A stretch of DNA of 64,000 bases from Spirogloea muscicola (GCA_009602725.1 WELB01000047.1:165060-229059), one strand, 5' to 3'; shown: positions 1 through 12,375, counted from the first letter of the stretch. Notes: a model not told the origin generated them from the letters alone. Made by a program: numbers and translations.

Positions 1-88
1 CCACCGCCAACCTCTTTGAGCTGTATGTGCGTATTCGTGATGGGTATGGCACAGACCCATGGTTTGCAAGTGAAACTAATACTCGCAC
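1..88 (+). mobile_element. Edge fragment of an outer Ty3/gypsy-like LTR element
   Basis: Reads as RIRDGYGTDPWFASET, the type of linker seen between RNase H and integrase in Ty3/gypsy polyproteins. A close relative of the motif TATGGCACAGACCC recurs at about 3931-3945, where integrase-like sequence resumes, so a second element appears to have been inserted here. Fossil; too short to date. Confidence 0.5.
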
Positions 89-638
89 TGTAATGAACCA
101 GCCATTTGGTTAAGCCACATGGCTCTGTTGGCATTACATGACCGGCTATTTGGGACAAGTTGGGCCCGCCAGGTGGCGGGCTGGCTTGCCGGGCAAGTGG
201 CCCGCCCAGAGGCGGGCCCCGCCCGTCCAAACTACCCTCGCCAGGTTCCACCCTGCCAAGGGGGGACCTTGGGCCCGCCCGCAAGGGCAGGCCTTGGGGC
301 GACCCGCTCACACCCCTGGAGGGGGGGTGGCACGGGGAAGCACGAAGAGCCTTGGAGGCTGAGGCTCGGGGGGAGTTCGAGCCGGTGAAGCCCAGGAGCA
401 GCCTTGCCGCTGCTCGCCGCCGCAGCCGCCGCCGCACCTTGTTGCGGGGCCTGCTGCGCCGGCCTGCGCCCAGGAGGTGGAGTCGCCGCCGAACGGCGGC
501 GCCACGGGGCCTGTCTTCCGCTGCGCCTATGCGCTAGTGCTTTGCCTGTGTAGTGGGTTGGTCCCTAAACCCCCTACAGCCGTACTCAAGAAGGACTGCT
601 CACCCTAGCTGCGTGTGTAGGGCGAGGTTCTTTACATT

Positions 639-650
639 TGGTATCAGAGG
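639..650 (+). promoter_or_regulatory. LTR-element primer-binding site (tRNA-iMet type)
   Basis: TGGTATCAGAGG directly after the left LTR matches the widespread TGGTATCAGAGC primer-binding site complementary to the 3' end of initiator methionine tRNA. It fixes the right edge of the LTR at about 638. Confidence 0.75.
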
Positions 651-1252
651 CGGTCTTGCATCCATCGCGCTTGTGACTTATTGTGCTCGCCGCTGATGAT
701 GCAAGGATCACCTTGAAATGCTGGCCTGAACTTTTTTCTGTCAAATATAAAGTGCTTGCCAGACGTTGGTTCGTGAGGCGGCTCAGCGGAAGCGCCGGGT
801 GCGGAGCCATCTTCGCGCTGTGAGCCAGCAACGACCAACGCCAGATTGACCGACTGATCCTTGAGGACCACTTGCTGCGTTCGCTTCTTTTGAGGTGTGG
901 CTTGAGCCTGCAGCCTTGGTGTGGTAAGGTCAGTCGTGTGGCCAGAAGTGACCGTGTGCATCGGTCCTGGTCATATCTGCGGCTGTCTGCCTGCCTGCTG
1001 ATTGAGGTGTGGAGTTGCGCGCTGCCTTGCTTGCTCGCTCGCTGGTGCACCAGTCTTGCGATGTCCTGTATTGCAGTATGGAGTGTGTGATTTGATGACT
1101 GGTGGAGCCTGAATTGATCACTCAGTGTTCTTCAGCCAGCATGGTATCACACACGTCCAGTGTGCGGCCGAGCCCTCCTCGGGAGGCAGAGCGGTCGGCT
1201 GCTGAGGCAGCGGCTGCTGCAGGGCCAGCTGCTGCGGCAGTGGCTGCTGCGG

Positions 1253-1318
1253 AGCACGCCCACGAGGGGCACGCCCACGAGGGGCACGCCCAAGCGGGGC
1301 ACGCCCACGAGGGGCACG
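1253..1318 (+). repeat. 15-bp tandem repeat in the gag-like region
   Basis: Four head-to-tail units of GGGCACGCCCACGAG (one variant unit has CAAGCG) encode a repeating HAHEG peptide. The repeat lies in the gag-like region of the LTR fossil. Confidence 0.85.
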
Positions 1319-3930
1319 TGGAGCTGGGAGCCGGGAGGCCTGGAGGGCTTGTCGGCTGGGGACTTGCAACGCGTTGCACTCCTTACTCGGAATCTGGCAG
1401 CAGCCCAGTCTACGACGGACCCAGCTCAACATCGTCTTCTTGCGAGGATCTGCGCGGAGCAGCGCGCCCTCATCGTCCAGCAGCGCGCCGAAGGGCGGCA
1501 CATGCAAGAGGTGGATGCCTCGTTGCAGCCTATGCGCAAGAGCAGTGGCAACCCTGAGCATGGACTTGCCAGGGCCCATGCACCCCGGCAATTCTCCGGT
1601 CACGATGATCGGGGAGGCTTGCAGCCATGGCTGGACGAAATGGACGAATGGTTCGTCTGCTCCAACACGGACGCGGGGGCACGCGTGCGCCTCGCTGCCA
1701 CCTACCTCTCAGGGGAGCCCCGGGAGTGGTGGAGCACGCCCGCAAGGTGCTCAGCACGCCGGACATTGCCGGTCCAAGCAAGCGTCCCCTGCTGGAGGCA
1801 GGCGGCTTGGATGCAGAACGAAGCAAGAAGCGCTTCGACCCGAGGCACGGCTTGAACGCTCGACCTCAAGGCGACTTCCCCAAGCCGCGGGTGGAAGGCG
1901 CCGGTGCCTGCTTCAAGTGCGGTGCCAAGAGCCATCAGCTCAGGGACTGCGCGGCGGCAGGTCCCTCTTCCTCACGGCCACGTCCACAGCGCCCTATGGG
2001 CCGGGACCAGGGCAAATCCAAGGGCAAGCGTGAGCGCTTGACCCCTGCCTCTGCAAGCCATCTCATTTAGCCAGACGCACTTGAGCTGTTTGATCTTGCT
2101 GGCATTGCTGGCCCGCCAACCAACATACCGGTTGTGCGCTCCATTTCTGCTTTATTGCAAGGTCTGGAGGCCGGAGGGCCTCTATTTGTGTGGGTTGCCC
2201 ACAATGACTTGCAAGAGGCTGCAGATGTCTATCTGAGCTGGCCTGAGTGCCGTCGGCCTGAAGAATTGCTGTTCTTCATTGTGCCACAGAAGCGCGGCGT
2301 GGTTGATCAAGCTCCGCTGGGGATGTCGCTGTTGTGCTCGCACGAGGCGGGACACAGGCTCCTTAGACGTAGCGTTGATGCCACTCGGCTTAGGCCTTAC
2401 CCGACAGCGGTCAGGGTATATGTCGCTCCCCCATTCCTTGGCAGTGTCCATGGGGGACACACAATGCTTATTGAGGGGCTGGTTGCTGCGGCACCAGCTA
2501 GGATCCTCATAGACTCAGGGGCCTCAGTGTCCTTCGTCAAAAGGGATTTGGTGTGCTCCACTGGCTTACATTTGCAAGCAGATGGCCTGCCTAGAGTGAC
2601 ATTGGCCGATGGCCACCCAACCGATGTGTTGGGCCTGTGCAAGGTTCCCATTCGCATCCAGCAATACAAAGCCGAGGTGCCTTCTTATGCCATTGCGTTG
2701 ACTGTCGCCTTTGATGTGATATTGGGAGATGACTGGCTTTGCGCCACATCAGCATGCCTTGATTTTGAACGCCATACTTGCACGGTACAACGTGGCGCAC
2801 GGCGCACTGTCATTTGCAAGCAGCTTCCCTGTGCACCGCCGCTGGCGGCAGGGGCTTCCATTCTGCTGTCCGCCATGCAGATGAAGCGATTGATTCACAA
2901 GGACACTGTCCACATGGCATTTCTTGTGATGGTGGCGTTCAACGACGAGTCTAAGCCTGACTTGTGTGTGAATGCTGCGGATTCACATGGCGGGGTTCTT
3001 GATAAGCTGCTGGAAGAATTTGCGGATGTGTTTCCCGACTCTCTTCCGGACGGTCTACCTCCTCACCGAGGTGTGGCTCATACAATTTCACGAAGAAGAA
3101 CTTCCATGCCAGAGGTGTGCAACACCTGGAAGTGCTTCTCGAGCTCGCTCACCAAGGTGTGTTGTGAGTTTCATGGGGAGCTGAAGGCTCGTAATGAGCT
3201 GGATGCTATTTGTATGCGCAGAGACTTTGAGGACCAAGTGCGGCAATTGAGGCTGCTAGTCTCTAAGCTGCGCAACGAGCCTGTGAAGGCTGTCGATCAG
3301 TGGCAGCGATTCGAGGATGGGCTGTCCGAGCCGATGCGGAAGTGGGGCAGTGGAATCCGCCACTTCGCAGCCCTTGCCAACTTGCCATGGCCGGTGGAGC
3401 ACGCCAGGAAGGTGCTGAACACTTATCCAAGTGTTTTGGGCAAGCGCTCCCTGCTTGAGGCGGGAGTATCCGCTGAGGCAGAGACGGAGGAGTTTCGGCC
3501 CGAGGGGCTGAACATCCGTCCCATGAGAGGCTTGGAGAAGCCAGCTATGGAAGGGAATGGTTGCTGTCGCTGCGGCAATAGAACCACCTCATCCAAGACC
3601 CATGAGTCTGGTGAAGTGGCTCGGGTATGGGCCTGAGCACATCACGTGGAGCCTGCGGTCAATCTGGCACATTGTCCGCCTGCTTTTTTTAAACACTTGG
3701 CCAAGGGTGGTGAATCCCTAGGCTTCGTCGAGGCCGCATCCGTCGGGCGTAAAACCTGTCGGCTGTTCTCTCGTTGTTCCCGAGGACGTGAACACCAGAG
3801 GGGGGAGGCATTACGATCCAGCCGTTTGGTTATGCCACACGGTGCTGTTAGCGTTACATAACCGCTAGCCGCTTGATGGACAAGTTGCTCGCCCAGGTGT
3901 GGCATAGCCAAACGGCTGGATCGTTACAGG

Positions 3931-5198
3931 TATGGCACAGACCCCTTGCATCCCATGTACGCATGGTCAAAGATGACATTGGCTTCTATGGGCAAGGTAA
4001 CGCCATTGTAGTTCCAGACTGCAATGCCTTGTGTACTAGCATCATGCAGGAGTTACATGCGACAGTCTACAGTGGTCATCTGGGTGTGGGAAAGGCCAAG
4101 CAGGCAGTATGCCGTCTGTTCTGGTGGCCGGTTTGATCGGCCCAAGTACACTCCTCTGTGTGGAGTTGTGCTCCGTCCCGACGTAGTAAGGCCAGCTCTG
4201 TGAAGCTTGCCGGCCTACTCAAGCCTTTGGCGATTCCGCAGTACAATTGGGCAGATGTGATTGTTGACTTCATCGCCCACCTGCTCAAGACGTGTAAAGG
4301 CTTCGATGCAACTGTCGTCTTTGTGGACCGTCCGAGTAAAGCGGTGCATTTGGCTCCTACGACCACCTGTGTATTTGCAAAGGAATTCAAAAGTGTTTTG
4401 TAGACCGAGTATGGAGACTGCTTGGAGTTCCTGCGCGGGTTGTCTCTGACCATGACCCCCGCTTTACGGGACACTTCTGAGAAGAAGTCTGCAGGCTTGT
4501 CGAGCAATCCACGTCCACAGCTTTCCACCCCCAACGTGACGGTCGACTTGAGAGGGTGACTCGGGTCTTGGAGGACATGCGACGGCATCTTGTGAACCCA
4601 AGTCAGAGTGACTGGGCTGAGGTACCTCGCTCCGGCAGAGTCTGCCGTCACAATGCCTAGCATGAGTTCACCAGGCAAAACCCTTCTTCCTCAGATATGG
4701 TCGGCAATTCTTGGCATTGCCCAGCAGCGACAAGAGGCGTATGCTGACCAACGACGAAGTGATGTGTCTTTCGACGTGGGTCACGTGCTACTGAGTACAA
4801 AGCACCTTCTCTTGCGGGCAGTGGGTACACACAAGCTGTCACAAATGGGTTGGACCAGTGTATTGCGCCTTGTTGGTAAGGTGGCATATAAGCTTGGTAC
4901 ACCGGTACAGTGAAAGACCCATTCAGTCTTCCACGTGTCCCGGCTTCGGCCCTTGTATTCGAATGGCCGTAACCAACCGCCCCCACCTCCCCGCTTGGTT
5001 GAGGATTAGTTGGCGTATGAGGTGGAGGAGATCTTGTCACACCGGGACAGAAACCGTGGGCCTAAGTCCCGTGAGTATCTTGTTAAGCTCGCCACGCGTA
5101 CCTCGCTAAGGGTTCGTTTCCATTTGGCTTGGTTCCTATTGCACCACTCTGTGTTGTCCTTTGTTCCCGAGGACGTGAATACCTAGGTGGAAAGGAAT
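3931..5198 (+). mobile_element. Ty3/gypsy-like integrase remnant and 3' region of the outer LTR element
   Basis: Around 4040-4135 the sequence reads as an integrase zinc-binding segment (ELHATVYSGHLGVGKAKQ, then CRLFWWP). Core-like integrase pieces (WADVIVDFIAHL, VVFVDRPSKAVHLAPTTT) follow at 4245-4375 and more degraded ones reach about 4915. The 3' end carries TTGTTCCCGAGGACGTGAAT and a purine tract near 5185-5198, the same arrangement as at 3774-3811. The element is broken, with multiple interruptions. Confidence 0.7.
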
Positions 5199-5885
5199 GT
5201 AACGTCCCAGGTTTATGAGCGCCTACGGTGTTTTTACCGCTTACATGGTGTTATTTTGGCCGTTCGTGCCGGACAGCACCAACCGCACTGGCACTCGTGC
5301 CGTTGTCATCCCGTCCAGACTCGTCGTGGTGGGCTCGTATGCTCCCGTCATGCTGGGCCCAGACAAGCTCGGCGGCATGCGTGGGCCCGGACGCCCCCGG
5401 CGGCCTGTTCGGCCATGCCGCGGCCATGCTCGGCGCCATGGCGCCTGCTGGAGATAGCTCATGGTTCTCTCGTCAGGCACGCTCCTCGCGGGCGAGCCTT
5501 GGGGCGATCCCCATAACACCCTGGAGTGAGGGTGGCACGGAGAAGTACTCACTACTTACTGCACGGAGCAGAGAGAGACCGACCGGAGGCCGGAGACTCG
5601 GTGAAGCTCCGAGAGGCGCAGCCTAGCGGCTGCCTGCTGCTGCAGATGGCTGCCGCGCGCGGCTCGTTGCAGGCTCTGCTGTGGAGACCTTGGCGGCGTC
5701 CCGCGGGAGGTATGTCTGCAGCGGGTGCCCAAGGGTGGAGCTGCTGCTAAGCGGCACCACCACAAGGCAAATCTTCCGCTGTGCCGGAGTGCTTCCTCGT
5801 GGCGGGTGGTTGTCCCTAAATCCCCAAGCACTCAATCATAACAAGGACGCATTTGGCTCTGATCTGCCTGTTAGGTACCGAACGT
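5199..5885 (+). mobile_element. LTR (right LTR of the outer element)
   Basis: Starts TGTAACGTCCCAGG directly after the purine tract and shares blocks with the LTR at 89-638, including CTTCCGCTGTGCC and a CCCTAAA.CCCC block near its end. It contains repeated GGCATGC/GGCCATGC units. The right edge is approximate. Confidence 0.6.
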
Positions 5886-5984
5886 TACAATATACCTCTG
5901 GTGCTTCGCCGTGCCCCCCTCCTTGGGTGCTTTTGCTTGGAATTCGCCACAAGGCTCGCCCCACGAGGAGCGCGGCTGACGAGA

Positions 5985-6290
5985 GATGCACGGGCTGTCT
6001 CAAGCGGGCGCCATGCCGCCGAGCATGGCCGCGACCGAGCATGCCGTCAAGCATGGCCGAGGCCGAGCATGGCCGAGCAGGGCCGCGGCCGAGCATGCCG
6101 CTGAGGGCTTCCGAAGCCAAGCATGCCGACGAGCATGTCCAGGGCCGAGCATGCCGGGAGCATGCGAGCCCACCCGGAGGAGCCTGGACGGAACAATCTG
6201 GAACGACAACAGCACCAGTGCCAGGGCGGCAAGTACCGTCCGGCACAAGGCTAACGGCCATAAAAGCTGGGTAAGATCCAAGTAACCCCC
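5985..6290 (-). mobile_element. Inverted partial LTR
   Basis: The reverse complement matches the 5' part of the LTR at about 5255-5450: TTGTGCCGGACGGTAC, then GTCGTTCCAGATTG, then GTGGGCTCGCATGCTCCCG. It is rich in GAGCATGCCG-like repeats. With 5199-5885 it forms an inverted LTR pair. Confidence 0.6.
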
Positions 6291-6461
6291 ACAATTATCT
6301 GGGCACCATGTGTACTCTTTACAGCACTATCTGGCGCCCACAGACCCGAGAACATGACACCTAACGGCAGGGCGCCAGTCGAGACGGTGTGGATCTTTAT
6401 CGGGCACGCTGGCGGGCATTGGGGCAGGACTTGGAGCGTCCCTCAGGCACTCTGGACGGAT

Positions 6462-6770
6462 TGTAACACGAAAAATTCGAGGGTGTGATGTGAAATAGAG
6501 CTGATTTGAGGTCGGGGATTGGTAAAGGTGAGAGAGAGGCGCAGTTCTGGCTGCCTGCTGCAGAACGCTGCTGAGTGGTTCATGCTAACTCGCTGACATA
6601 TCGTAGTGATGGACGTGCCGCTTGGAGCAAGTCTGCTGCGAGTATCCAGGAGCCGCTGCTTAGTGGCCGAAATTACAGGTCAAGACTTCCGCTGTGCTTG
6701 AAGGCCTCTTTGTGGCAGATGAGTGTCCCCTGGTCCTCCATACTTCTTCGGTGTGCACAAATCATTGCTT
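6462..6770 (+). mobile_element. Diverged LTR-like fragment
   Basis: Begins TGTAACACGAAAAATTCG and shares the block order of the 5199 LTR: GGCTGCCTGCTGCAG, then GCTGCTTAGTGGC, then CTTCCGCTGTGC, then GTGTCCC. More diverged than the other copies. Confidence 0.4.
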
Positions 6771-6774
6771 AGAC

Positions 6775-7260
6775 TGGCAAAAACACCATTTTGGTACAAT
6801 GTGAGCAAAGTTGACATAGGACTAGCTGGAAGACTTTATTGGCGATCCTAGCACAATCGGTCATCCCTACCCCCACCCTTTCCTCCCCTCTTTTTGTCTC
6901 GCTCTCCTCACCTCACCTTGGCCTCCTCTTTCTCCCGCCTGCCTTTCGTCCCTCCTCTCCTCTCTCTTGGGTCTCCCGCCATATCTGTGCAGTCTTTCTG
7001 GGCTGGTATTTGACAGCAATCGCCCCTGTTTTGCAAGAGCATTCCTTCTCCTTCTCTAGCGCTTTTCAGGCCCCTTCGAATGCATGGCTCTAACAACCCT
7101 TTAGCATTAGTCCCTCAGTAGGGGATTTGATGTGCATCCTCGCTTTCGAATTAGGACCTTGTAGGTTGGGCAGCTTTTGCTATATTATTCCCACTTCACA
7201 CTCTATGCCGAAGAAGTTGATGACACTGAGTTGATCGTAAGCATTCTGTTTAAGGTGCAA
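6775..7260. other. Spacer with no recognised gene
   Basis: Contains a C/T-rich stretch at about 6850-6970. No coding similarity or RNA gene was recognised. Confidence 0.5.
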
Positions 7261-7261
7261 T

Positions 7262-7345
7262 AGGAGAGAGAGAGTCCTGAAGGGGAGAGGGNGAGAGAGA
7301 GAGAGGGAGAGGGAGAGAGAGAGAGAGAGAGAGGGGGGTGGGGGG
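7262..7345 (+). repeat. GA-rich low-complexity tract
   Basis: Mostly GA and GGGA units with one ambiguous base at 7292, ending in a G-rich run. Confidence 0.9.
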
Positions 7346-7844
7346 AGTCGTAAGTCTAGGCAGTCCTCGAGAACGAGCGAGATTTACGAAGTCAGCAAAC
7401 GTTCCTATGCAGTGAGATCATTTCACTCGGCCCAGTAAAAGAAGATGATGGTGACAAGAACCGCAGCACTCAATGCAATACAACTCAAGACAAGCAAGAG
7501 TGCATCTTCAATGTGATGCTTACCTGCTGTCACTGATTTTGACGCGACAGGCGGCGGAGTCACCCGGAGGTAAGGGACTCCAGCTGCGCGGCTGTCCTTC
7601 CTATGAGCCCACACCTTCTCGGCGTGTCACGACAGGAACGAAGGCGCCCGACGGCAATGGGGCGGTGCCGGCGACGCTGGGGCCACTTCTGGCAAGAGGG
7701 AGAGACTGGGCCGAGTGGACTGCTCGGGCCTGGCCCTCCGCACCCCTCATTGGTCAGGCAAATAATTACATTGGTTTTGGGGGCAGGCCATTTGGCCCAT
7801 TTCGGCACCCCAGGTCTTAATGCCAGTGTAGCCTGAGACCGTCT

Positions 7845-8080
7845 CGAATGAAACTGCTCGCCCCTAAAGAAGAGGAGCTGGGAGAAGCCAGCCCAAAGAT
7901 AATGGACAATATCCAAAAAGGCAAAACGTGCAGATTCAAAAAAATTGCATACAGCTAGACACGAGACGACGCAATTGGAAGCTTAGTACCCACGAGTGAG
8001 CAGCAGCAAGTCTGAGTAACTCAAAGGCCAGTGTAGCCCGAGCTAGCACAAATGGACGCAAGCAGCTACGGAAAACTATA
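7845..8080 (-). mobile_element. LINE 3' fragment, subfamily C
   Basis: On the minus strand the sequence ends with TTGCTGCTGCTCACTCGTGG and a TACTAA stop position like the LLTRGY-stop of better copies. It continues through a roughly 100-base tail to GGATATTGTCCATTATCTTT and the hairpin GGGCTGGCTTCTCCCAGCT near 7876-7894. It is 5'-truncated. Confidence 0.7.
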
Positions 8081-8559
8081 ACCCCTGCTAAGCAGCCGCT
8101 GGTCAGAGAAAGTGGGCTCGTGGTAGAGAGCTGGGCTCCTCCCGAGACCGTCATTATTACCACTAACTATCGTTTCCCGCCTCTAGCCTGGCCCCCGGTA
8201 CCCGCCAACACTCGTCAAGGTGGATCACACCCATCGAAGCGTGCTACAGGGCTTTTCGGCTTCTCTTTGGGCTCCATTTGAGCAGTTCCGGCGGCAGGAT
8301 AGGGGCTGCCCGCCGTTGCCAGCGCATGGCCTGGGCCTCAGTTGTGCATCTTTCCTGACTGACGTGGAGCCCGAGGCAGCCTGGACGCGACTCAATCCAC
8401 AGTAGAGCAAAGGTGAGTTCACCTGTTATGTCCACGTGTACTGCCACGTCACATTTCTTGTCAGATCGACACAAAGGACTGCTGTCGTGCCACACAGCCA
8501 GGGAACGTCGATAGAGCAGATTTGAGAGGGATTTCAGGTAATATATTGGAGTCCACGGA

Positions 8560-9346
8560 CCGCATGGGTGCAGACTTCAATACGTGGTCTGACCATGTAT
8601 GCCATCAGCAAAGGCATGGAAAGGTATGACAGGTTCTTGCCATGGCTTCTTATGGGATGCCGGACGTCCATACAGACTTCCTTATCGGCGTATAGCCCAG
8701 ACCTCCTTCTATATGGGCATTATCCAGTAACTCCTGAAAGTCTCCATGCTGTCGTAACGGAACTGGTTGATCTTGATAATAAAGTATGTGGATCAAGATT
8801 CGTACCAACCGTGGCAACCAAATTAAAAGGCATATGCTCATTGCTCAACACATCGCTCAACATCGAGACAGCGTTACGCTACCATTCATAGTGGTGGTTA
8901 CCAACCACAACGTCTGACGATTACTGTCAACGACTATGTATACCTCAAGATGAGATCTCAAAATGCACTAGATGCCTCTACAGGTCCATTCAGCTACAAG
9001 GTCGTTCGCAAGAACACTTCAGGTTTCATCCGCCTACAAAGCTCATGTGATAGGGAAGTCTCCCATTCTTTTTCGGGCTGGCTTTTCACAGCCCTTGCCC
9101 CCATTGGGAGTGCCCCTACTCTCTGATTACATTCAGACTGTCACATCCTGCCACCTTACTATTGGCCCCACAATAGATCCTACCAGGCAGTGGGTCTCGG
9201 CGCATTCGTCATGCGAAATCTGCCATCGGGAAGACCAACCAGCGACAATGCTGTTGCGTTCTTCTTGCAACAAGGGGTGGCATATTCATTGTCTAATACC
9301 ACCACTCACAAGCACACCTTGCTGTGAATGGTTCTGCAACACTTGA
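8560..9346 (+). mobile_element. LTR-retrotransposon integrase C-terminal remnant with PHD-finger-like end
   Basis: 8568-8790 reads as the end of a retroviral-type integrase core (RYDRFLPWLLMGCRTSIQTS, then SPDLLLYGHYPVTP), as in Ty3/gypsy elements. About 300 bases downstream, 9206-9345 encodes a PHD-finger-like pattern: CEICHREDQPATMLL, then SSCNKGWHIHC, then CCEWFC. A LINE hairpin tail is inserted between them at about 9060-9115. The element is broken, with several interruptions; fossil. Confidence 0.65.
9060..9115 (+). mobile_element. LINE 3' tail, subfamily B-like
   Basis: CCCATTCTTTTTCGGGCTGG leads into a hairpin (9075-9094, stem GGGCTG/CAGCCC), then TTGCCCCCATTGGGAG as in the B-type tails at 39890 and 62640. 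No LINE coding sequence accompanies it. Confidence 0.75.
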
Positions 9347-9349
9347 GTG

Positions 9350-11270
9350 GATGTAGACCCAACACTTCGACCTGTTCAGAACTCAAAATTGGGGGGGGGG
9401 AAGGTAACTTGCAAGTATTAATCACAAGTTCGAGTTCTCTTATCATGCCAGTACTCGGCTAATTTTCAAGCAAGGTCCTAATTTCAAGGGAATGAACACA
9501 TACATATATCGCATGCTACTTAAATTCAACATGTATGTTGCGTTGCCTGCCACGTGGACTCTGATGTTTCCACCTGACTTGCCTCCTATATCTGCTCTAT
9601 CGACGTTCCCTGGCAGTCGACACTGTGTGGCACGACAAGCCCGCCACCGGCTTGGCGGTGCAAAGCAAGCGGTTGGAACCGCTGCAGGAGCATGGATAGA
9701 CGTGTGCGGTGGCAGCAGACAAGACTGAAAGACACTGAGCCTCCCAGGGAAGTGCCACACTGCAATCAAAGCGCCGCTGGTCAGCTTGAGAGGCCAATAA
9801 AGGGGGCGACCGGGCCTTGTTCAATAATCTGGGTTGGTCTCTCTCACAGCTATTGCCTTACATCGAAAGAGCTGTTTATCGATCACTGAAAGTAGCGGGT
9901 CGAAGCTAGACTTGGGCGCTCGGCCAATGAAGCTCAGGGAGAGGCAGTAAAGCTACCGCAGCACTTTACTGTCAGACCGCTCTGCCGGCCTAAAGACTTG
10001 CCATAGCTCGCGGATGCAGCCCATTGCTACGGCTTGCTGCCGGCACACTAACATCTGTCTGAAGTCCAGGCTATGACCGCTGGAACAGCTGCTGGTCTGT
10101 GCTTTGAAATTACCTTCTGTGACGATGTCTCCACGTAAGACTTCCTATTGACAAGTTTCAAGGAATAGGGTTATGTGCTATAACATGTAAAGGCAAAGGG
10201 CAGCTAGGATAATATGATCTCTCGAATAGTGCGTTGGGTCAGATCTCTACGACTGGGCCTAGGATACATATCTTCTTAAGGCAACAGTGTCTGATAATCT
10301 ATATCTTGGCGGCATTCTTGGTGATTACAACCCAACCTCAGGTAGTCCACAATATTGTATGCGATGCAAACATGCTTACAAACTCCTATCTCTGTATTCC
10401 GTTGTGATGCTGTAGTGGTCAACTTCACTGTATTCATAGTCCCCTCAAAGCAGTCCTTGCATGCTTGATTAAAGACCTATCAAACTGGCAAAACAAATAA
10501 ACGGATCTCCCATTCTCCGCTGCACGTGAGCGCTCAAAAACATCCGCAGTGACGTCACTGGCGGAAAACTTATGATTACGCTCAAGTTGGCTCCGTTCCC
10601 TCGTCATGCTACTCTTTTCACAAAAACTTTTGTGACTGATAATCTTTGCAGCCTATGTAGGCCTAAGGTGCGCATCGTATATAACATGCCAGTCAATTCT
10701 CTCGATGGTCTAGCAGCTCGGGGTCAAGTACTTGGGCGTGAGGGAGAAGTAATCACCCACGTGTCGACCATCGATGTTCCGGTACCTGTACACTAAGATT
10801 CTGAATCTTCACTGAGCAGAACATTTAAGTTTACAGATCAAACTCGTTGTAGATGGACATAAGAGGCAGCTGCATAAGGGGGCAGGATGCTACATCCGAA
10901 AGCGCATGAAGCAATCAAGAGCTAAGTTGCAAGGACCCACCAGCAAAACTCAGCATATGTAGCATATAGTACATTGAGTTCAGCATGGCCAAAGTAGTAA
11001 CCGCGTGTGTGAGTGTACTGAGGCGGGGAACCATCCATGGCATTATAGAATCTGGTGGCGGATTGGGAGGAAACGCGTCAATTGCAACGGTCGAGCCTAA
11101 CTTACAGCTGACAAGCAGATATGAAGCCTCAGCTCAACAAGCTATCTTGTCATGTACGATTATCATGTATGATTAAGCTAATCAGCTATACAACTTTCAG
11201 CTATTCAGCTTCACGAAATGTATCCAGAAGAACAAAGCCTTTCACAGGAAGTATGTGACACGTCGCAGGT
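9350..11270. other. Long spacer with no recognised gene
   Basis: Only short open frames; none resembles a protein I know. There is a poly-G run near 9389-9398. The missing last two exons of the PAP pseudogene were looked for here and not found. Confidence 0.5.
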
Positions 11271-12375
11271 GCGAGTACTCACGGGCCAGCGACGGCCTCA
11301 TCGTTGCCGCCATCGCCCACGGTCACATATGCCGGGCCGCACTCGTCGACAGCCACTCGATATACGGGCTTGGTGCGCTCGTAGGCGTGTACATGGCCAG
11401 CCACAAGAAGGTCCACCTTAGCTGCGTAAAGGAATCCCTCAATAGTCCTGACGCATGCTCTCACCCTGCCATTGCAGAAGCAGCACATGATCTGTGAGAC
11501 CAATGCACTGCTGCTCCGCTTCAAAGCAAAGCATGCCACGTAAGGCGAATAATGATTGGCGCGGAGCCTAACAGGCTTGCACAGGCCACCTGCCAGGCAG
11601 TGATGAGGGGCGAATACCATACTAGCAGGACTGGGACTTCACTCGTTAGGTGTCAGGAAAGACAATACCTCAAGGTAGTGAGACACATCCGTGTTGTACC
11701 AAGGGTTGTGTAAGAACACAACAACGAATGGCGTGACAGTCTGATTAATAGCAGCCAGAGCCTGGCGGGCCCAGTTGTACTGCACATCTCAAGGCCAAAT
11801 AATGACAAAGATGGATTTGTCAATGATCCTCGCAATCATCAATGACCCCCGAGATTTGGGCAATAGTGTAACGCGAATAGTAGACAGGGAGCTGTAAAGT
11901 ACAGGCTGACCTGCGGTGTGTACTTAGTGAAGGCCTCGTATGAGGCAATGACATGTACGAGGCCAGCGTCGAAGGAGTAAACGAAGGGAGCCTTGGGGGT
12001 GGTGGCGATGCGTGCACCAAAAACCGCTGAGCTATTCTATGGCAGATATTGTATGAATGATTCACAAGAGTCTGTCAGCAGCAAGCACTCCTCAAAATGC
12101 AGTGCATGATGCAGAGGGTGTAAGTGTAAGACACGGTGTAAACGAAGGCACATTATGGCAAGTACCCAACAGGGGTCTGGCGGAACCTAGGAATGCGATT
12201 CCTGTAGGCCATGAATGGAGTCGCGCTGGCATTCCACTGGGGCACCGTCTCCAGCTCGTGATTACCGGCCGTAAAGGCCGTGGGCTGCCATCGATCCTAA
12301 ATAAAGCACGCTGTCACAGGGCCGCCTCGTTGGCCATGGGTCCTAGTCAATGCATCGAGCTTCCCTATGTAAAAA

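Larger units (their letters stand above)
89..3930 (+). mobile_element. Nested LTR retrotransposon fossil (gag and protease region, left LTR, partial right LTR)
   Basis: The left LTR begins near 89 with TGTAATGAACCAG and runs to about 638. It is followed by a primer-binding site for initiator Met tRNA. A gag-like region lies at about 1100-2070 and ends with a CCHC zinc knuckle (CFKCGAKSHQLRDC) near 1911-1952. An aspartic protease with the LIDSGAS motif lies near 2500-2530. A second gag-like stretch with another knuckle-like motif lies near 3100-3600. A purine-rich tract near 3797-3811 precedes a partial right LTR that resembles position 89 onward. A 30-base stretch of the LTR start is also present inverted at about 3898-3928. 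The element is broken, with several interruptions, and reverse transcriptase is not visible. Divergence between LTR copies suggests it is not recent. Confidence 0.75.

Noticed and set aside
1253-1318. His-rich repeat considered as a metal-binding host protein
   Set aside because: It sits in the gag-like region between a primer-binding site and a zinc knuckle, so it belongs to the LTR fossil.
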